A stretch of DNA of 55,548 nucleotides from Alphaproteobacteria bacterium (GTDB taxonomy: Bacteria > Pseudomonadota > Alphaproteobacteria > Rickettsiales > JABCZZ01), in NCBI GenBank assembly GCA_013288985.1, contig JABDAT010000005.1, forward strand, positions 1 to 55,548, in the 5' to 3' direction. Under the pieces are notes generated by a model. That model had not been told where the DNA came from, searched no databases, and saw only the letters and a list, made by a program, of their open reading frames with translations. The number at the start of each line of letters is the position of its first letter. Position 1 is the stretch's first letter. This document shows positions 18,198 to 26,443 of the stretch, piece by piece. The position numbers and the translations under genes were made by a program.

Positions 18198-18764
18198 ATG
18201 GCTCAAAACCCGAATTTCAAATCTACGGATACCATTAAAACCACAACCACCAGGAGCAGAGAAGACGATTCCAGCACGGCAATTATTGTGTTTCTGTCTT
18301 TAGCACTTATTGCCGCTATAGGTTATGCAGGGTATTCGCATTTCCAATATACAAAGCTTGTCGCACTGAATAATGGCACGGCTGCCACCGCTGCCAGCTC
18401 GTCCGACAATATGGCAGTCAACCCGCAAAGCAATGCCGCAACTAATGCTGCAGCGCCTACTCCATCGTCCAATGCCGCCAGCAGCTCAGGTGCAAATGCA
18501 ACACCCTCTAACACAACATCCCCTGCTGCAATGTCACCCAGCGCTGGGTCTAACGCCCCTACATCCGATACTACCACAGGCACTGCACCTGCTGGCAGCT
18601 CTGTCAACGGAAGCTCTGCCACTACCGGCAATAATGCCGCATCAGGCAGCAGCACGGATACTACTGCTCCTTCCAATACAGCAACACCTGCACCAACAGG
18701 AAACGACAATACCAGCGGCACCAGCAATACTGGCAGCTCTACCGGCAATACGACCAATCCTTAG
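18198..18764 (+). CDS. Single-span membrane protein with low-complexity Ser/Thr/Ala/Asn tail
   Basis: A 188-residue protein: a polar N-terminus (about 30 residues), one membrane helix (about residues 31-52, IIVFLSLALIAAIGYAGY), then about 130 residues made almost only of Ala, Ser, Thr, Asn, Gly and Pro. The tail should lie in the periplasm as an unstructured spacer. It has a good Shine-Dalgarno (CAGGAGA). It lies 44 bases after the outer-membrane barrel gene and a terminator follows, so the two may be co-transcribed. I do not recognise a family; such tails evolve too fast for assignment. Confidence 0.6.
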   Translation: MAQNPNFKSTDTIKTTTTRSREDDSSTAIIVFLSLALIAAIGYAGYSHFQYTKLVALNNGTAATAASSSDNMAVNPQSNAATNAAAPTPSSNAASSSGANATPSNTTSPAAMSPSAGSNAPTSDTTTGTAPAGSSVNGSSATTGNNAASGSSTDTTAPSNTATPAPTGNDNTSGTSNTGSSTGNTTNP

Positions 18765-18773
18765 GATTAGCTG

Positions 18774-18809
18774 AAGGAGGTGCGGCGTTATCCGCACGCG
18801 CCTCCTTTT
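18774..18809. terminator. Terminator hairpin between convergent genes
   Basis: AAGGAGGTGCGG pairs with CCGCAC and CCTCCTTTT, with a small bulge, ending in a four-T run on the plus strand and flanked by AAGG on the other side, so it may serve both the plus-strand membrane protein gene and the convergent receiver gene. Confidence 0.65.
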
Positions 18810-18815
18810 CTAAAT

Positions 18816-19208
18816 TTAGGCTGCGTCTACAGTTTCACGGAGCGAAAGAAGCAGCTTCTCCATTGCTTCAAAGCTGATAGGCTTCACCACATGATGGTCA
18901 AACCCCGCTTCCATGGAACGTATCTTATATTCTGCCTGTCCCCATCCTGTCTGCGCGATGAAAACACATTCTGTTAAGGCAGGAATAGCACGGAGCTTTT
19001 TGCATACTTCATAACCATCCATCTCAGGGAGGCTAATATCAAGGAATATCACATCGGGAAGAAAAGACTGCGCAACTGAAAGTGCTGTAGCACCATCATG
19101 AGCAAGTTTTATTGTATGCCCCAGAATTTCCACCATATAACCCAGCGTCTGGGCAAGCGCTTCACTATCGTCTACAATCAGTATCTTAAACTTACACGCA
19201 GCATTCAT
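18816..19208 (-). CDS. Single-domain response regulator (CheY-like receiver)
   Basis: A 130-residue stand-alone receiver. The acidic pocket is IVDDSE near residue 12, the phospho-acceptor Asp is in DVIFLDISLPEMDGYE near 57, the Thr/Ser switch is in FIAQTGWG, and the Lys is in HVVKPIS. No output domain is present, so it should act by protein-protein contact, for example in a phosphorelay or chemotaxis-type control. No histidine kinase is adjacent. Start set by the ATG at 19208. Confidence 0.9.
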   Translation of the reverse strand: MNAACKFKILIVDDSEALAQTLGYMVEILGHTIKLAHDGATALSVAQSFLPDVIFLDISLPEMDGYEVCKKLRAIPALTECVFIAQTGWGQAEYKIRSMEAGFDHHVVKPISFEAMEKLLLSLRETVDAA

Positions 19209-19382
19209 ATTATATTCTCCAAAGCCAATACATTACAGAAACAATCTGTAAGTCCATGCTCGCGTAGCGGAAGAATCCGCCCCATTGGCTGCATATACTG
19301 TAAATTGAATAAATAGGCCTGAATATCAACCCGTATCAAGGGATTTGTCAATCCTCTTTTGGTTAAAATCCTTATGCATATT

Positions 19383-19781
19383 TTACACTAATGCCTTACT
19401 TCCGGCTAGCGCAATCTGCTCATCTTCCGTTGATTTTACACCGGAAACACCAATGCCGCCTACACATTCTCCTTTATATACAATCGGTACGCCGCCCTGC
19501 ACGGGAATGCGATCAGGGAATGTAAGCAGCGCCGGACGCTCTTTCACCGTATCTTCAAGGTTTTTGGTCGTCGTGCGCGCAAGCGCTGCGGCACGGGCTT
19601 TTCCGCGCGCTATATCGATGCTGGGCAGCGATGCGCCGTCAAGACGTTCCAGCAGCAGCGGATATCCCGCTTCATCGACAATAGCGATTGTGACTTTCCA
19701 TTTATTTTTTTCCGCTTCCGCCTTGCAGGCAGCCATTATTGTATGGGCATCTTCGTTGCTTAGGCAGGATTTGGTGTACAT
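19383..19781 (-). CDS. GlcG/HbpS family protein (DUF336)
   Basis: A 132-residue protein matching the GlcG/HbpS fold: L....A..I..AC..EA.K..W.VTIAIVDEAG near residues 10-40, LERLDGASLPSIDIARGKARAA near 45-70, FPDRIPVQGGVPI near 88-100 and the C-terminal VGGIGVSGV.STEDE.IA motif. HbpS of Streptomyces binds haem; GlcG is linked to glycolate use. Without glc genes nearby the role is open. Length and motifs are complete. Confidence 0.85.
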   Translation of the reverse strand: MYTKSCLSNEDAHTIMAACKAEAEKNKWKVTIAIVDEAGYPLLLERLDGASLPSIDIARGKARAAALARTTTKNLEDTVKERPALLTFPDRIPVQGGVPIVYKGECVGGIGVSGVKSTEDEQIALAGSKALV

Positions 19782-19962
19782 AGGATGGCTCCATAAGTGG
19801 TTAAAGTCTCCGCCTATGTACCTTTAAACAAACCATTTTGCGACTGGTTTTTGAAAAACCCATAGTTTATATGGAATATTAACATTTTCTTTATAATAGA
19901 AAGCTATATTCAAATTTAGCATATTCATAGTGCTTAAAATTGAAGCATCACACTCAAAATAT

Positions 19963-20754
19963 ATGAACGAAACAATTTATGATTTACTTCAGCAAGCCGA
20001 TAATATGGTTTCTCTTGGCCATAACTATGTAAAAATTGTTCGTCCATTTCCTGAAGGTATCCTAAGCGGTTATGCTGTCAAGCGTGGTTATAAAACTACG
20101 CTAGAGGATGATCTAAACAATTCAACCATACTTAGCTCATTAAATTATGGGTTAATACATAACTTTGCACAAGGATTGATGCAGAGCGGTGATCTTGAGA
20201 TTATAAAATCTATTCCTGGAGAAAGTTTAAACCACTATTTTGATACTAAAGACGGTACTTTATCAACGGCTAGTTATAGTAAGAAATTAAAAACAATTGC
20301 GCAACTTCCCCAAGAAACTTTTGATAATTTTGCTGAGAAACTTTCTTATGCACGAAAAATGCATATGGGAGGAGATTTGAACAGAGGAAATGTAATTTTT
20401 GATTTTGATAATAAAACTCTAAATCTTATAGATGTGGCAAAAGATAAAGATCGTTGGCGAGAAATAACATTGCAAGGATGTACACGACTCTTTGGCCCAT
20501 ATGGAAAAAGGAAACAATATGGATTAGATGATGTAATAGAGCAAACCCAGTGGCTTAATATGATAAATGATAAATTAGCGATTGCATGTGCAAAACACCA
20601 CATTCCCGAACATTTAATGAGTGAAGATAAAACAACTCATTGGATTGACGTCGTACGTAGATCATCCCCCCGCACACTATCTCTTTCCGCAACTGCTGAA
20701 GAATTAAGTAATATGCTTCGTACCGTTGAATGTGATAATGGCATAATAAAATAA
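19963..20754 (+). CDS. Protein-kinase-like fold protein, AT-rich
   Basis: A protein of about 263 residues. A kinase-like catalytic loop is visible at about residues 136-143 (GGDLNRGN, with Asp and Asn in the expected places; the usual preceding His is replaced by Gly) followed by a hydrophobic strand and LIDVAKD, which could supply the metal-binding Asp of the DFG position. The N-lobe is hard to trace; KIVRPF or YAVKRG may hold the ATP-binding lysine. This pattern resembles aminoglycoside phosphotransferase/Bud32-type small kinases. It is visibly richer in A/T than its neighbours, which suggests transfer. A GTG start at 19930 would add 11 residues; no Shine-Dalgarno decides. Confidence 0.55.
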   Translation: MNETIYDLLQQADNMVSLGHNYVKIVRPFPEGILSGYAVKRGYKTTLEDDLNNSTILSSLNYGLIHNFAQGLMQSGDLEIIKSIPGESLNHYFDTKDGTLSTASYSKKLKTIAQLPQETFDNFAEKLSYARKMHMGGDLNRGNVIFDFDNKTLNLIDVAKDKDRWREITLQGCTRLFGPYGKRKQYGLDDVIEQTQWLNMINDKLAIACAKHHIPEHLMSEDKTTHWIDVVRRSSPRTLSLSATAEELSNMLRTVECDNGIIK

Positions 20755-21831
20755 TTAGGACGAAATTCTATCCATAATCTCCGTAAGCGCCTGCAGGTTC
20801 TCCGGCTCTGTCATGCTGTGGCCAGAGGCCGTCAAGCGGTAACTAACAGATTTTGCGCCAGATTCCTTAAGTGCTGCCACTAAAGCTTCGGCCTGGAACA
20901 TCGGGCAGACCTGATCGTAACGGCCATGGACGATATGAATAGGGATATCGCTAATCTTATGCAGATTATCCAGTATAAAATTCTGGTCGCGGTTTTGCTC
21001 GCCCTGCCCGCCTAAAAACCCGCCATTCATGAAATAGTGATTCTCAATGCGGGCAAATGCTTTAGCAAATTCCGGTTCGGCAAATTTGCCGATGTCCTTT
21101 AAATCCTTGGCAAGGTAGCAAGTCACCCCTTCCCAGATTGACCAAGCCTTGGCCGCCTCAGTCAGCGCAATGCGTTCAGCTTCTGTTTTGGGAATGGAAG
21201 CAAAACGTTTGGCATAGGCCTTCACTATATCGCCGCGCTCTGCCGCAGGAATAGCCTCCACATAGGATTTCCATATTTCGGGGAAGAACATATAGGCGCC
21301 AGGCAGGCTCACATCATTCGCGTCTTGTGCATAATGCACCGCATTGCCCTGGTAAAAATAATCCATATCCTGCCTGCGGCAGAGAAATATTCCTCGCAGG
21401 ATAAGTGTGCGCACCGTTTCCGGATGCGCGATGCCGTAAGCCAGCGCCAGCGTGCTGCCCCAGCTTCCGCCAAACACATGCATCTTGCCCTCAATGCCCA
21501 GCGCGCCGTGCAGTTGCATTATATCACTGATGAGATGCGGCGTCGTATTATCGGCAAGGGCGGGCGCGGGATTATCCTCTGCCGCATTGGGCAAGCTTTT
21601 ACCGCAGCCGCGCTGGTCAAACAAAATTACTCGGTAGCGTTTGGGGTCAAAAAAACGCGAGTACATGGGCTCGCTGGCACCACCCGGCCCGCCGTGCAGG
21701 AACATCACCGCCTCGCCTTGCGGATTGCCGTATTCTTCCCAGTATATGCGGTGTAATGGTTTCTCAGAAACCGTAAGCCAGCCAGTTTTCAAAGCTTCAG
21801 TTTGCGGATATTTCCAATTATATTCACTCAT
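20755..21831 (-). CDS. pip: Prolyl iminopeptidase
   Basis: A 358-residue alpha/beta hydrolase of peptidase family S33. It shows the oxyanion segment FLHGGPGGA, DQRGCGKS, the nucleophile elbow FGGSWGSTLAL, the acid in HGRYDQVCP and the catalytic His near the end in ASGHSMTEP. The family removes N-terminal proline from peptides in the cytoplasm. It is slightly longer than the common 320 residues because of extra sequence around NAAEDNPAPALAD and an insertion in the lid. It stands alone, stop-to-stop with the kinase-like gene. Confidence 0.95.
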   Translation of the reverse strand: MSEYNWKYPQTEALKTGWLTVSEKPLHRIYWEEYGNPQGEAVMFLHGGPGGASEPMYSRFFDPKRYRVILFDQRGCGKSLPNAAEDNPAPALADNTTPHLISDIMQLHGALGIEGKMHVFGGSWGSTLALAYGIAHPETVRTLILRGIFLCRRQDMDYFYQGNAVHYAQDANDVSLPGAYMFFPEIWKSYVEAIPAAERGDIVKAYAKRFASIPKTEAERIALTEAAKAWSIWEGVTCYLAKDLKDIGKFAEPEFAKAFARIENHYFMNGGFLGGQGEQNRDQNFILDNLHKISDIPIHIVHGRYDQVCPMFQAEALVAALKESGAKSVSYRLTASGHSMTEPENLQALTEIMDRISS

Positions 21832-21836
21832 AAAAT

Positions 21837-22982
21837 CTACCCCACCGCATCCAGCAGCATAGCTTTAAACATCTTCAGAAAATGCTGATCGATATGGGCG
21901 CTCATCTCATCCGTCATGATAGTAAGCGCCTTTTCTGCTTCCATAGGTGGTTTATAGACTCTGCGATCGGTAAGCGCGCTGAAGATATCGACAATGGCCG
22001 CCATGCGCGCAAGCTCATTAAGCTGCGCGCCCTTAAGGCCATAAGGATAACCCGAACCATCGAGTTTTTCGTGGTGCTGCTCGGCAATGGTCAGCACGGC
22101 TTTAGGGATATCAGCGCAGGCTTGGAGATATTTTACTGTTTCAGGCACATGGCTTTTCATGATGGCAAGCTCGTCTTCATTAAGCCGCCCTGGTTTGTTG
22201 AGCACATGATGGGGAATCAGCATTTTTCCTACGTCATGCAACAGTCCGCCGCTTGCCAGCACCATCTGGTCTTCACCTTTGAGGCCCGCCGCATGGCCGA
22301 ATAATGAAAGCAGTGTTGCCACGCGCATACTATGGGCATAGGTGTAATTATCATGATCCCTGACGCCATTTAAGATGCCTTTGAAATCATGGTTATTGAT
22401 AGCTTCAACCAGAGGCGCACAGGCATTCCTTACTTCGCCAAAAGGCAAAGGATGACCGCTGGAAATAACGTCAGCGATGCCGTTAAAAACTGAAACTGTG
22501 CCTTTAAGCGCTTCTTGCTGCACCTGCGGCAATATTTCCCAGTTGCGCTCAACCTGACTATTGAGTTGGCCTGAAATCGTATTGATGAGCATGCTACGGC
22601 GATAAGGCTTGATAAGATGATCATTCGCGCCAGCTGCATGCGCTTTCGCAATACTCACTGCACTTTTAGAATCATCTTGTTCTACAATATATATAATGGG
22701 TATGTCAGCAAACGCAGGTTCATGCCTCACCATATAAATAAACTCCACACCCCCGCCAGAAGCCAGTTTTTTCCCTACCAAAATAAGAGCAGGAATGCTC
22801 GCCTTTAAGCCAGTAAGCGCATCGTCTGCCGACTGATAATTATCCACTTCATAAAATGATAGCAGTGCATCTGATACTTCTTTTTGGTGGGCTGGATTTG
22901 CATCAATAAGCGCCACGGCATGTTTGCCACCCGATGTAACTACATTATGCTCATGAGACGGATCGCAGCAATAATCTTGCAT
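21837..22982 (-). CDS. HD-GYP phosphodiesterase with degenerate receiver domain
   Basis: A 381-residue protein. Residues 22-140 have the fold order of a receiver (ALIDANP, PALILVGKK, YIVEQDD, HLIKPYR), but the phospho-acceptor position in LILVG lacks Asp (about residue 70), so phosphorylation is unlikely. Residues 205-381 form an HD-GYP domain with HSMRVATL, LLHDVGKMLIP (HD at about 249-250), HVPETVKYL and the SGYPYGLKG signature. HD-GYP domains hydrolyse cyclic di-GMP. The protein should link an unknown input to c-di-GMP levels and so to motility or biofilm state. It ends 5 bases before the pip start region. Confidence 0.9.
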   Translation of the reverse strand: MQDYCCDPSHEHNVVTSGGKHAVALIDANPAHQKEVSDALLSFYEVDNYQSADDALTGLKASIPALILVGKKLASGGGVEFIYMVRHEPAFADIPIIYIVEQDDSKSAVSIAKAHAAGANDHLIKPYRRSMLINTISGQLNSQVERNWEILPQVQQEALKGTVSVFNGIADVISSGHPLPFGEVRNACAPLVEAINNHDFKGILNGVRDHDNYTYAHSMRVATLLSLFGHAAGLKGEDQMVLASGGLLHDVGKMLIPHHVLNKPGRLNEDELAIMKSHVPETVKYLQACADIPKAVLTIAEQHHEKLDGSGYPYGLKGAQLNELARMAAIVDIFSALTDRRVYKPPMEAEKALTIMTDEMSAHIDQHFLKMFKAMLLDAVG

Positions 22983-22996
22983 ATATACTATGGATG

Positions 22997-23356
22997 TTAA
23001 GCCGCTTTAGGAAGAAGCGTAAGCACTTTTTCTGGCGGCCTGCAAAGCATGGCGCCAAGCGGCGTCACTACAATCGGCCGGTTCATTAAAATAGGATGAG
23101 CAATAATATGATCTAATAACTGATTATCACTCCATTTTTTATTATCCAAATCGAGTTCTTCATACGGCGTGCCTTTGCGGCGCATGAGTTCGCGCACCGG
23201 CAGTTTCATGCAGGCAATAAGGCTGGCAAGCTCCGTGCGGCTTGGCGGCGCCTTCAGATATTCAATGATAAAAGGTTCATGCCCGACATCACGTATGAGC
23301 TCCAGAACAGTACGCGAAGTTCCGCAGGCAGGATTATGGTAAATGGTGATGGTCAT
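22997..23356 (-). CDS. arsC: Arsenate reductase, glutaredoxin-coupled type
   Basis: A 119-residue ArsC/Spx-fold protein. The active-site cysteine is in HNPACGTSR near residue 11, followed by the conserved YLKAPPSRTEL and the arsenate-binding Arg in NRPIVVTPLGAMLCRP. It reduces arsenate to arsenite using glutathione and glutaredoxin. No arsB or arsR lies next to it in this window, so it may be a stand-alone copy. A few bases separate it from the HD-GYP gene on the same strand. Confidence 0.92.
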   Translation of the reverse strand: MTITIYHNPACGTSRTVLELIRDVGHEPFIIEYLKAPPSRTELASLIACMKLPVRELMRRKGTPYEELDLDNKKWSDNQLLDHIIAHPILMNRPIVVTPLGAMLCRPPEKVLTLLPKAA

Positions 23357-23388
23357 ATTTAGAATTTACCAGCTATGTCGCCTAATGG

Positions 23389-23541
23389 CTAGCCTCTTCC
23401 ACGCGTTTCGGCACCTGCTTGCCTTTGGGGTCTTAAACGGGGCTTTTCTCCTGCCGCTAGCTCTGAAGCAATTTGTTTTGCAAGCATGTCTATACCGTTC
23501 ATATTCAGTCCAAAACATTCTTCTATATTTTTTACCGCCAT
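23389..23541 (-). CDS. Small protein of 50 residues, unrecognised
   Basis: A short frame with an ATG at 23541: an amphipathic N-terminal half containing NMNGIDMLAKQIASEL and a basic Arg/Gln-rich tail. It lies in the same direction between the 81-residue gene (23562-23807) and arsC, with 20 bases to the former, so it is probably the second gene of a short operon. The family is unknown to me. Confidence 0.45.
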   Translation of the reverse strand: MAVKNIEECFGLNMNGIDMLAKQIASELAAGEKPRLRPQRQAGAETRGRG

Positions 23542-23561
23542 ATTCTTTCTCCTACTATTTA

Positions 23562-23807
23562 TTACTGCATCTCAGAACGCGCATAAAACTCAGCCAAACC
23601 TATCCTGCCCGCTCCAGCTTCACCTGAGGTTATTCCCTGACGCTCAAGAATTTTTTCCGCAAGAAACTGCACATTGAGTTGCAGGAACGCCATATCGCCC
23701 TGCTCTGTTTTAAGAAGCCCAAGATAGCTCACGCATTCCTGATACCACTCGGACTCTTCTATAATTTTTGTAAGATTAATATGCCTCTTTAGTACTAGAT
23801 CAGTCAT
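23562..23807 (-). CDS. Small soluble protein of 81 residues, unrecognised
   Basis: An 81-residue mostly helical protein (KIIEESEWYQECVSYLGLLKTE, LQLNVQFLAEKILERQ). No signal, membrane helix or known motif. It leads a short minus-strand pair with the 50-residue gene. A small DNA-binding or antitoxin-like role is conceivable but not supported by a motif. Confidence 0.5.
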   Translation of the reverse strand: MTDLVLKRHINLTKIIEESEWYQECVSYLGLLKTEQGDMAFLQLNVQFLAEKILERQGITSGEAGAGRIGLAEFYARSEMQ

Positions 23808-23931
23808 GTTCTCTCCCAGAAACTAATGAACAGGCTCTCCGGCTATTATTATTAATATTTATTAAATATTAGTTAAAATTATAACTATATTTCGCTAATT
23901 AGTTGTATTTCTTTTTCCATATAACATAATT

Positions 23932-23965
23932 CAAAAAAGAAAAACACCCCTCCCGTGAGGGAGGG
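23932..23965 (-). terminator. Terminator at the end of the phage-type operon
   Basis: A perfect stem (CCCTCCC and GGGAGGG around GTGA) that on the minus strand is followed by a T-rich run. It marks the 3' end of the minus-strand phage gene series. Between it and the last small gene (24080) about 110 bases hold nothing I can identify. Confidence 0.8.
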
Positions 23966-24079
23966 ATGTCAAAAGAAGTTGGATAGCGGCCAAATTGTCA
24001 TCACATATTAATAATAAAATGACCTTGCTGTACTAAGATGAAATATATGCTCTAAATCATCGCTGCTATGGCATAATAA

Positions 24080-24229
24080 CTAACCGCACGCTAGCAACTC
24101 CGACTGCAGCTCTTCAATATATCCCTGGGAGAGCTTATAATCAGCAAGAATGGCTTTAAGTCGCATTGCAGAATCAGCCTCTTTGGCAAGATGCGGCAAG
24201 TTCCAATCCGGTTCAGGCAACACCACCAC
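24080..24229 (-). CDS. Small protein of 49 residues at the end of the phage operon
   Basis: A frame from a GTG at 24229, directly after the stop of the previous small gene (TGA at 24231-24233). The product begins with VVVLPEPDWN and continues as a helical, charged segment ending LQSELLACG. Start uncertain because three GTG and one TTG codons lie in a row. The tight spacing and position before the terminator support a real gene; function unknown. Confidence 0.45.
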   Translation of the reverse strand: MVVLPEPDWNLPHLAKEADSAMRLKAILADYKLSQGYIEELQSELLACG

Positions 24230-24230
24230 C

Positions 24231-24398
24231 TCACAAGCAATTGCAAATGATACTGAAAAATGCTGACAGGCCGTAACACATCATCGAAAAAGGTTTATCC
24301 ATCTGCATACCCATACTGCTCATTACTCCAGCAAATCCTGCCCATGTGGATGGGTGATGCATGGCAGTAAGCAAATTATTGTGAAACTGGATCCTCAT
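24231..24398 (-). CDS. Small protein of 55 residues, overlapping start
   Basis: The ATG at 24398 overlaps the stop of the upstream gene (ATGA), so translation is coupled. The product is short, Met-rich and hydrophobic in its second half (SAFFSIICNCL). Not recognised; its place in the series suggests a small phage tail or lysis-related protein, but no motif proves that. Confidence 0.45.
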   Translation of the reverse strand: MRIQFHNNLLTAMHHPSTWAGFAGVMSSMGMQMDKPFSMMCYGLSAFFSIICNCL

Positions 24399-24676
24399 AA
24401 ATAATTATTCCCCACCACCAGCAGCCTGAATGATTTGGTAAGATCACGGCCACCGGAAGTGACAATAAGATTTTTTATCTGGTAGACTTGGCTGATAGCG
24501 CCGCCGCCAAGCCAAGCCGTAGCAAGTGTTCCGGCAACAGAAGATTCTGTAACAGCGACACCGGTAGGCGAAACTGTCCATGTACTGGTAACAATCGTAT
24601 CACTGCCGATATCCTTGGTCCAATCCAGTGTATAGTCTTTGATTTCGTCAGGTGTTTTAGTTTCAATCATACTCAT
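24395..24676 (-). CDS. Phage-type beta-sandwich protein, about 93 residues
   Basis: Starts at the ATG at 24676, two bases after the stop of the upstream gene. The product has the pattern of small phage or T4-like proteins with an Ig-like strand order: DYTLDW, DTIVTSTWTV, and a C-terminal YQIKNLIVTSGGRDLTKSFRLLVV, a segment common in prophage proteins that sit with tail fibres. Function in the particle is not known. Confidence 0.6.
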   Translation of the reverse strand: MSMIETKTPDEIKDYTLDWTKDIGSDTIVTSTWTVSPTGVAVTESSVAGTLATAWLGGGAISQVYQIKNLIVTSGGRDLTKSFRLLVVGNNYL

Positions 24677-24678
24677 AA

Positions 24679-24966
24679 TTATCCATTTCTGTTTTCTGTT
24701 ATAATGATTCCCAAACGTGTCGATTTGACAGTGAAGCATCTACCGCCTTGGGGCGCCGCAAATAGCGTTTTTGATAATATTTGTGTCGGAGAAGCACGCA
24801 TACCATCTTCAACGGTGAATAATATATCGGGGGTAAAGAATGAAAAATTAAGCGCATCGCACATGTTAAACATTTCAGCGACTGCGCCTGCATAGGTTAC
24901 AGTATTGCGCAATGCGTACTGAGCATCCGCATAAAGCGGTGCGCCATAAACAGCAGAGAAGGCCAT
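24679..24966 (-). CDS. Hypothetical phage-operon protein, 95 residues
   Basis: A 95-residue soluble protein (MAFSAVYGAPLYADAQYALR at the start, FTPDILFTVEDG in the middle). It is the first of four tightly packed minus-strand genes ending at the terminator near 23950. I do not recognise the family; context suggests a tail-fibre-associated protein. Confidence 0.5.
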   Translation of the reverse strand: MAFSAVYGAPLYADAQYALRNTVTYAGAVAEMFNMCDALNFSFFTPDILFTVEDGMRASPTQILSKTLFAAPQGGRCFTVKSTRLGIIITENRNG

Positions 24967-25065
24967 AAAATGGAACTTTCAAAAAATAAAAAGCAATAAT
25001 ATATAGTTAGGGCAAGGCTGGAACTTTCGTGCTCCAGCATCTTTTTCCTAGAAAGGAAATAAGAA

Positions 25066-25914
25066 TTAAAAATTCGCGTTAAAAAACAGGCCGCATATTA
25101 GGCCTTTAGTAGTCTGATTATATATTGCCGTAGTGATAACAGCAGTAGTTGTACAATTGCTATTATAGGCTGAACCATTTGGCCATGCCATTATTTGTCC
25201 GCTCACTGCCAAGCCATCGTCATATTTTGTATCAAATGCAAGTGCCTCTGCACCTGTAAGCGTAGGGCCAGTAGTAATATTACCAGTATAACCATTCATG
25301 TTATACGCCATCAGACTTCCAAAAAACAGCGCATGTTTATAGCTGTAATTAAACCAGTTAGAATCGCCGCTTCTAACACCAACCCAATCAAATTTAAATC
25401 CTGCACCAGGTACGTGACTTGCAGGAACATTAACGCCTAAAGCATCATTTTCCGTACCACCTGTTGCGGTTACGCCGGTATAACTTCCTTGAATCATTTG
25501 AGCATTAGCAAGGTGCTGCCAGGCACGGTGCATTTCATAGTAATAACTTGTCGCACTGGTTTCATTAATCTGGCCATTATTATCGCCATTGCAAGTCTGC
25601 GTACCTGTTCCCTGTAAGGTCGCACAAGATAATGTATAATTGTCAGCGGCAGAGCTGCCAGGAATAACTCCCCAATAGGTGGTAGCATTTCCCATATCCC
25701 CGGGAAGAGCCACGTATTTATCACGAAATTGCAGAACTGCCCTCATATACATTTGGGCATCCGTTGCAACGCTGCTAATTTGCGATTGCCTGACAAGGGT
25801 CTGGCCAGCCATGATTCCGCCTATAAGAAGGCCAATAATAACTAATACCGCTGATAATTCGATTAGGGTAAATCCAGATTTCTGCCGGATGCAAATAGTA
25901 GACAAAGAAGGCAT
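25066..25914 (-). CDS. Type IV pilin-like/pseudopilin protein
   Basis: A 282-residue protein with a canonical class III signal: a basic leader, then KSG/FTLIELSAVLVIIGLL with the G/F cleavage point and Glu at +5. The rest resembles a family of large alphaproteobacterial pilin-like proteins: RDKYVALPGDMGNA, DNNGQI, HRAWQHLANAQMI and the late AEALAFDTKYDDG motif, which is shared with the pilin-like protein at 43253. It could be a minor pilin or a pseudopilin; no pilus assembly genes are in the window. A clear -10 (TATAAT) lies upstream on the minus strand. It sits between the phage terminal genes and the fibre fragment and so belongs to the cargo set. Confidence 0.8.
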   Translation of the reverse strand: MPSLSTICIRQKSGFTLIELSAVLVIIGLLIGGIMAGQTLVRQSQISSVATDAQMYMRAVLQFRDKYVALPGDMGNATTYWGVIPGSSAADNYTLSCATLQGTGTQTCNGDNNGQINETSATSYYYEMHRAWQHLANAQMIQGSYTGVTATGGTENDALGVNVPASHVPGAGFKFDWVGVRSGDSNWFNYSYKHALFFGSLMAYNMNGYTGNITTGPTLTGAEALAFDTKYDDGLAVSGQIMAWPNGSAYNSNCTTTAVITTAIYNQTTKGLICGLFFNANF

Positions 25915-26037
25915 AATCAGTTCCTAAATATGGAAGGAAATTACAAAAAACGTATATTTCCTGATATAGTATTATAATAACTATTTCATGACAACCTAAC
26001 TGATTTTTTATTTTGATTTAGCAGGCGTTTATATTTT

Positions 26038-26313
26038 CTACTGAATCCTGTACCATGTCGTGTTCGCCAGGTTATACATATACCCGAATGCGCCACCCGC
26101 CGCGATGGTAGTGGGTGTGTTTTTAATCGATTGACCGGTATTGGCACTTACCGTAAGCGCCGTCACGATTTGCGAAGAGGCTACATACAATTTCTGGCCG
26201 TCTACCGGCGCTGCAGGCGTCGTGACAGTGCCCGTTGCCAGTGTGCCAGCAGAATCAAGAATCAGGTAAGATACGTTATTGGCCACGGTAATTGAAAAAC
26301 CCGTAGCGGACAC
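26038..26313 (-). CDS. Phage tail-fibre C-terminal fragment
   Basis: About 90 residues from a GTG at 26313. The pattern TPAAPVDGQKLYVAS, ALTVSANTGQSI and the closing FGYMYNLANTTWYRIQ is typical of C-terminal ends of tail-fibre or tail-tip accessory proteins. The longer frame to 26400 overlaps the tail-tip remnant in another frame. Likely a short fibre gene or the remaining C-terminus of a longer one. Confidence 0.5.
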   Translation of the reverse strand: MSATGFSITVANNVSYLILDSAGTLATGTVTTPAAPVDGQKLYVASSQIVTALTVSANTGQSIKNTPTTIAAGGAFGYMYNLANTTWYRIQ

Positions 26314-26332
26314 CTGCTGGGATTTATTGCCG

Positions 26333-26443
26333 TTAGCTTGCGCCCACAATCGTGAGCTGCTGATTACTGGCCTGCGTGCCGGCAAGCAATTTACCGGCAC
26401 GCAGGCCAGAAGACTGAAGCAGGAGCGATCTTAAGAAGAAAAA
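26333..26443 (-). pseudogene. C-terminal remnant of the tail-tip protein
   Basis: In the frame ending at the TAA at 26333-26335 the translation contains LLLQSSGLRAG, KLLAGTQASNQQ and ends LTIVGAS. It has no start codon and begins directly after the stop codon of the small membrane gene at 26444. It looks like the end of the large tail-tip (GTA gp15-like) gene whose N-terminal part is at 27281-27931; the middle is missing. Confidence 0.5.

Noticed and set aside
18323..18757. 144-residue minus-strand frame (Val/Leu/Ala-rich)
   Set aside because: Pure antisense of the low-complexity Ser/Thr/Ala tail of the gene at 18198-18764.
23389..23807. Toxin-antitoxin pair
   Set aside because: Two small adjacent genes, but neither shows a toxin or antitoxin motif.
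24091..24279. 62-residue minus-strand frame
   Set aside because: Overlaps two better supported small genes in other frames (24080-24229, 24231-24398) that show stop-start coupling.
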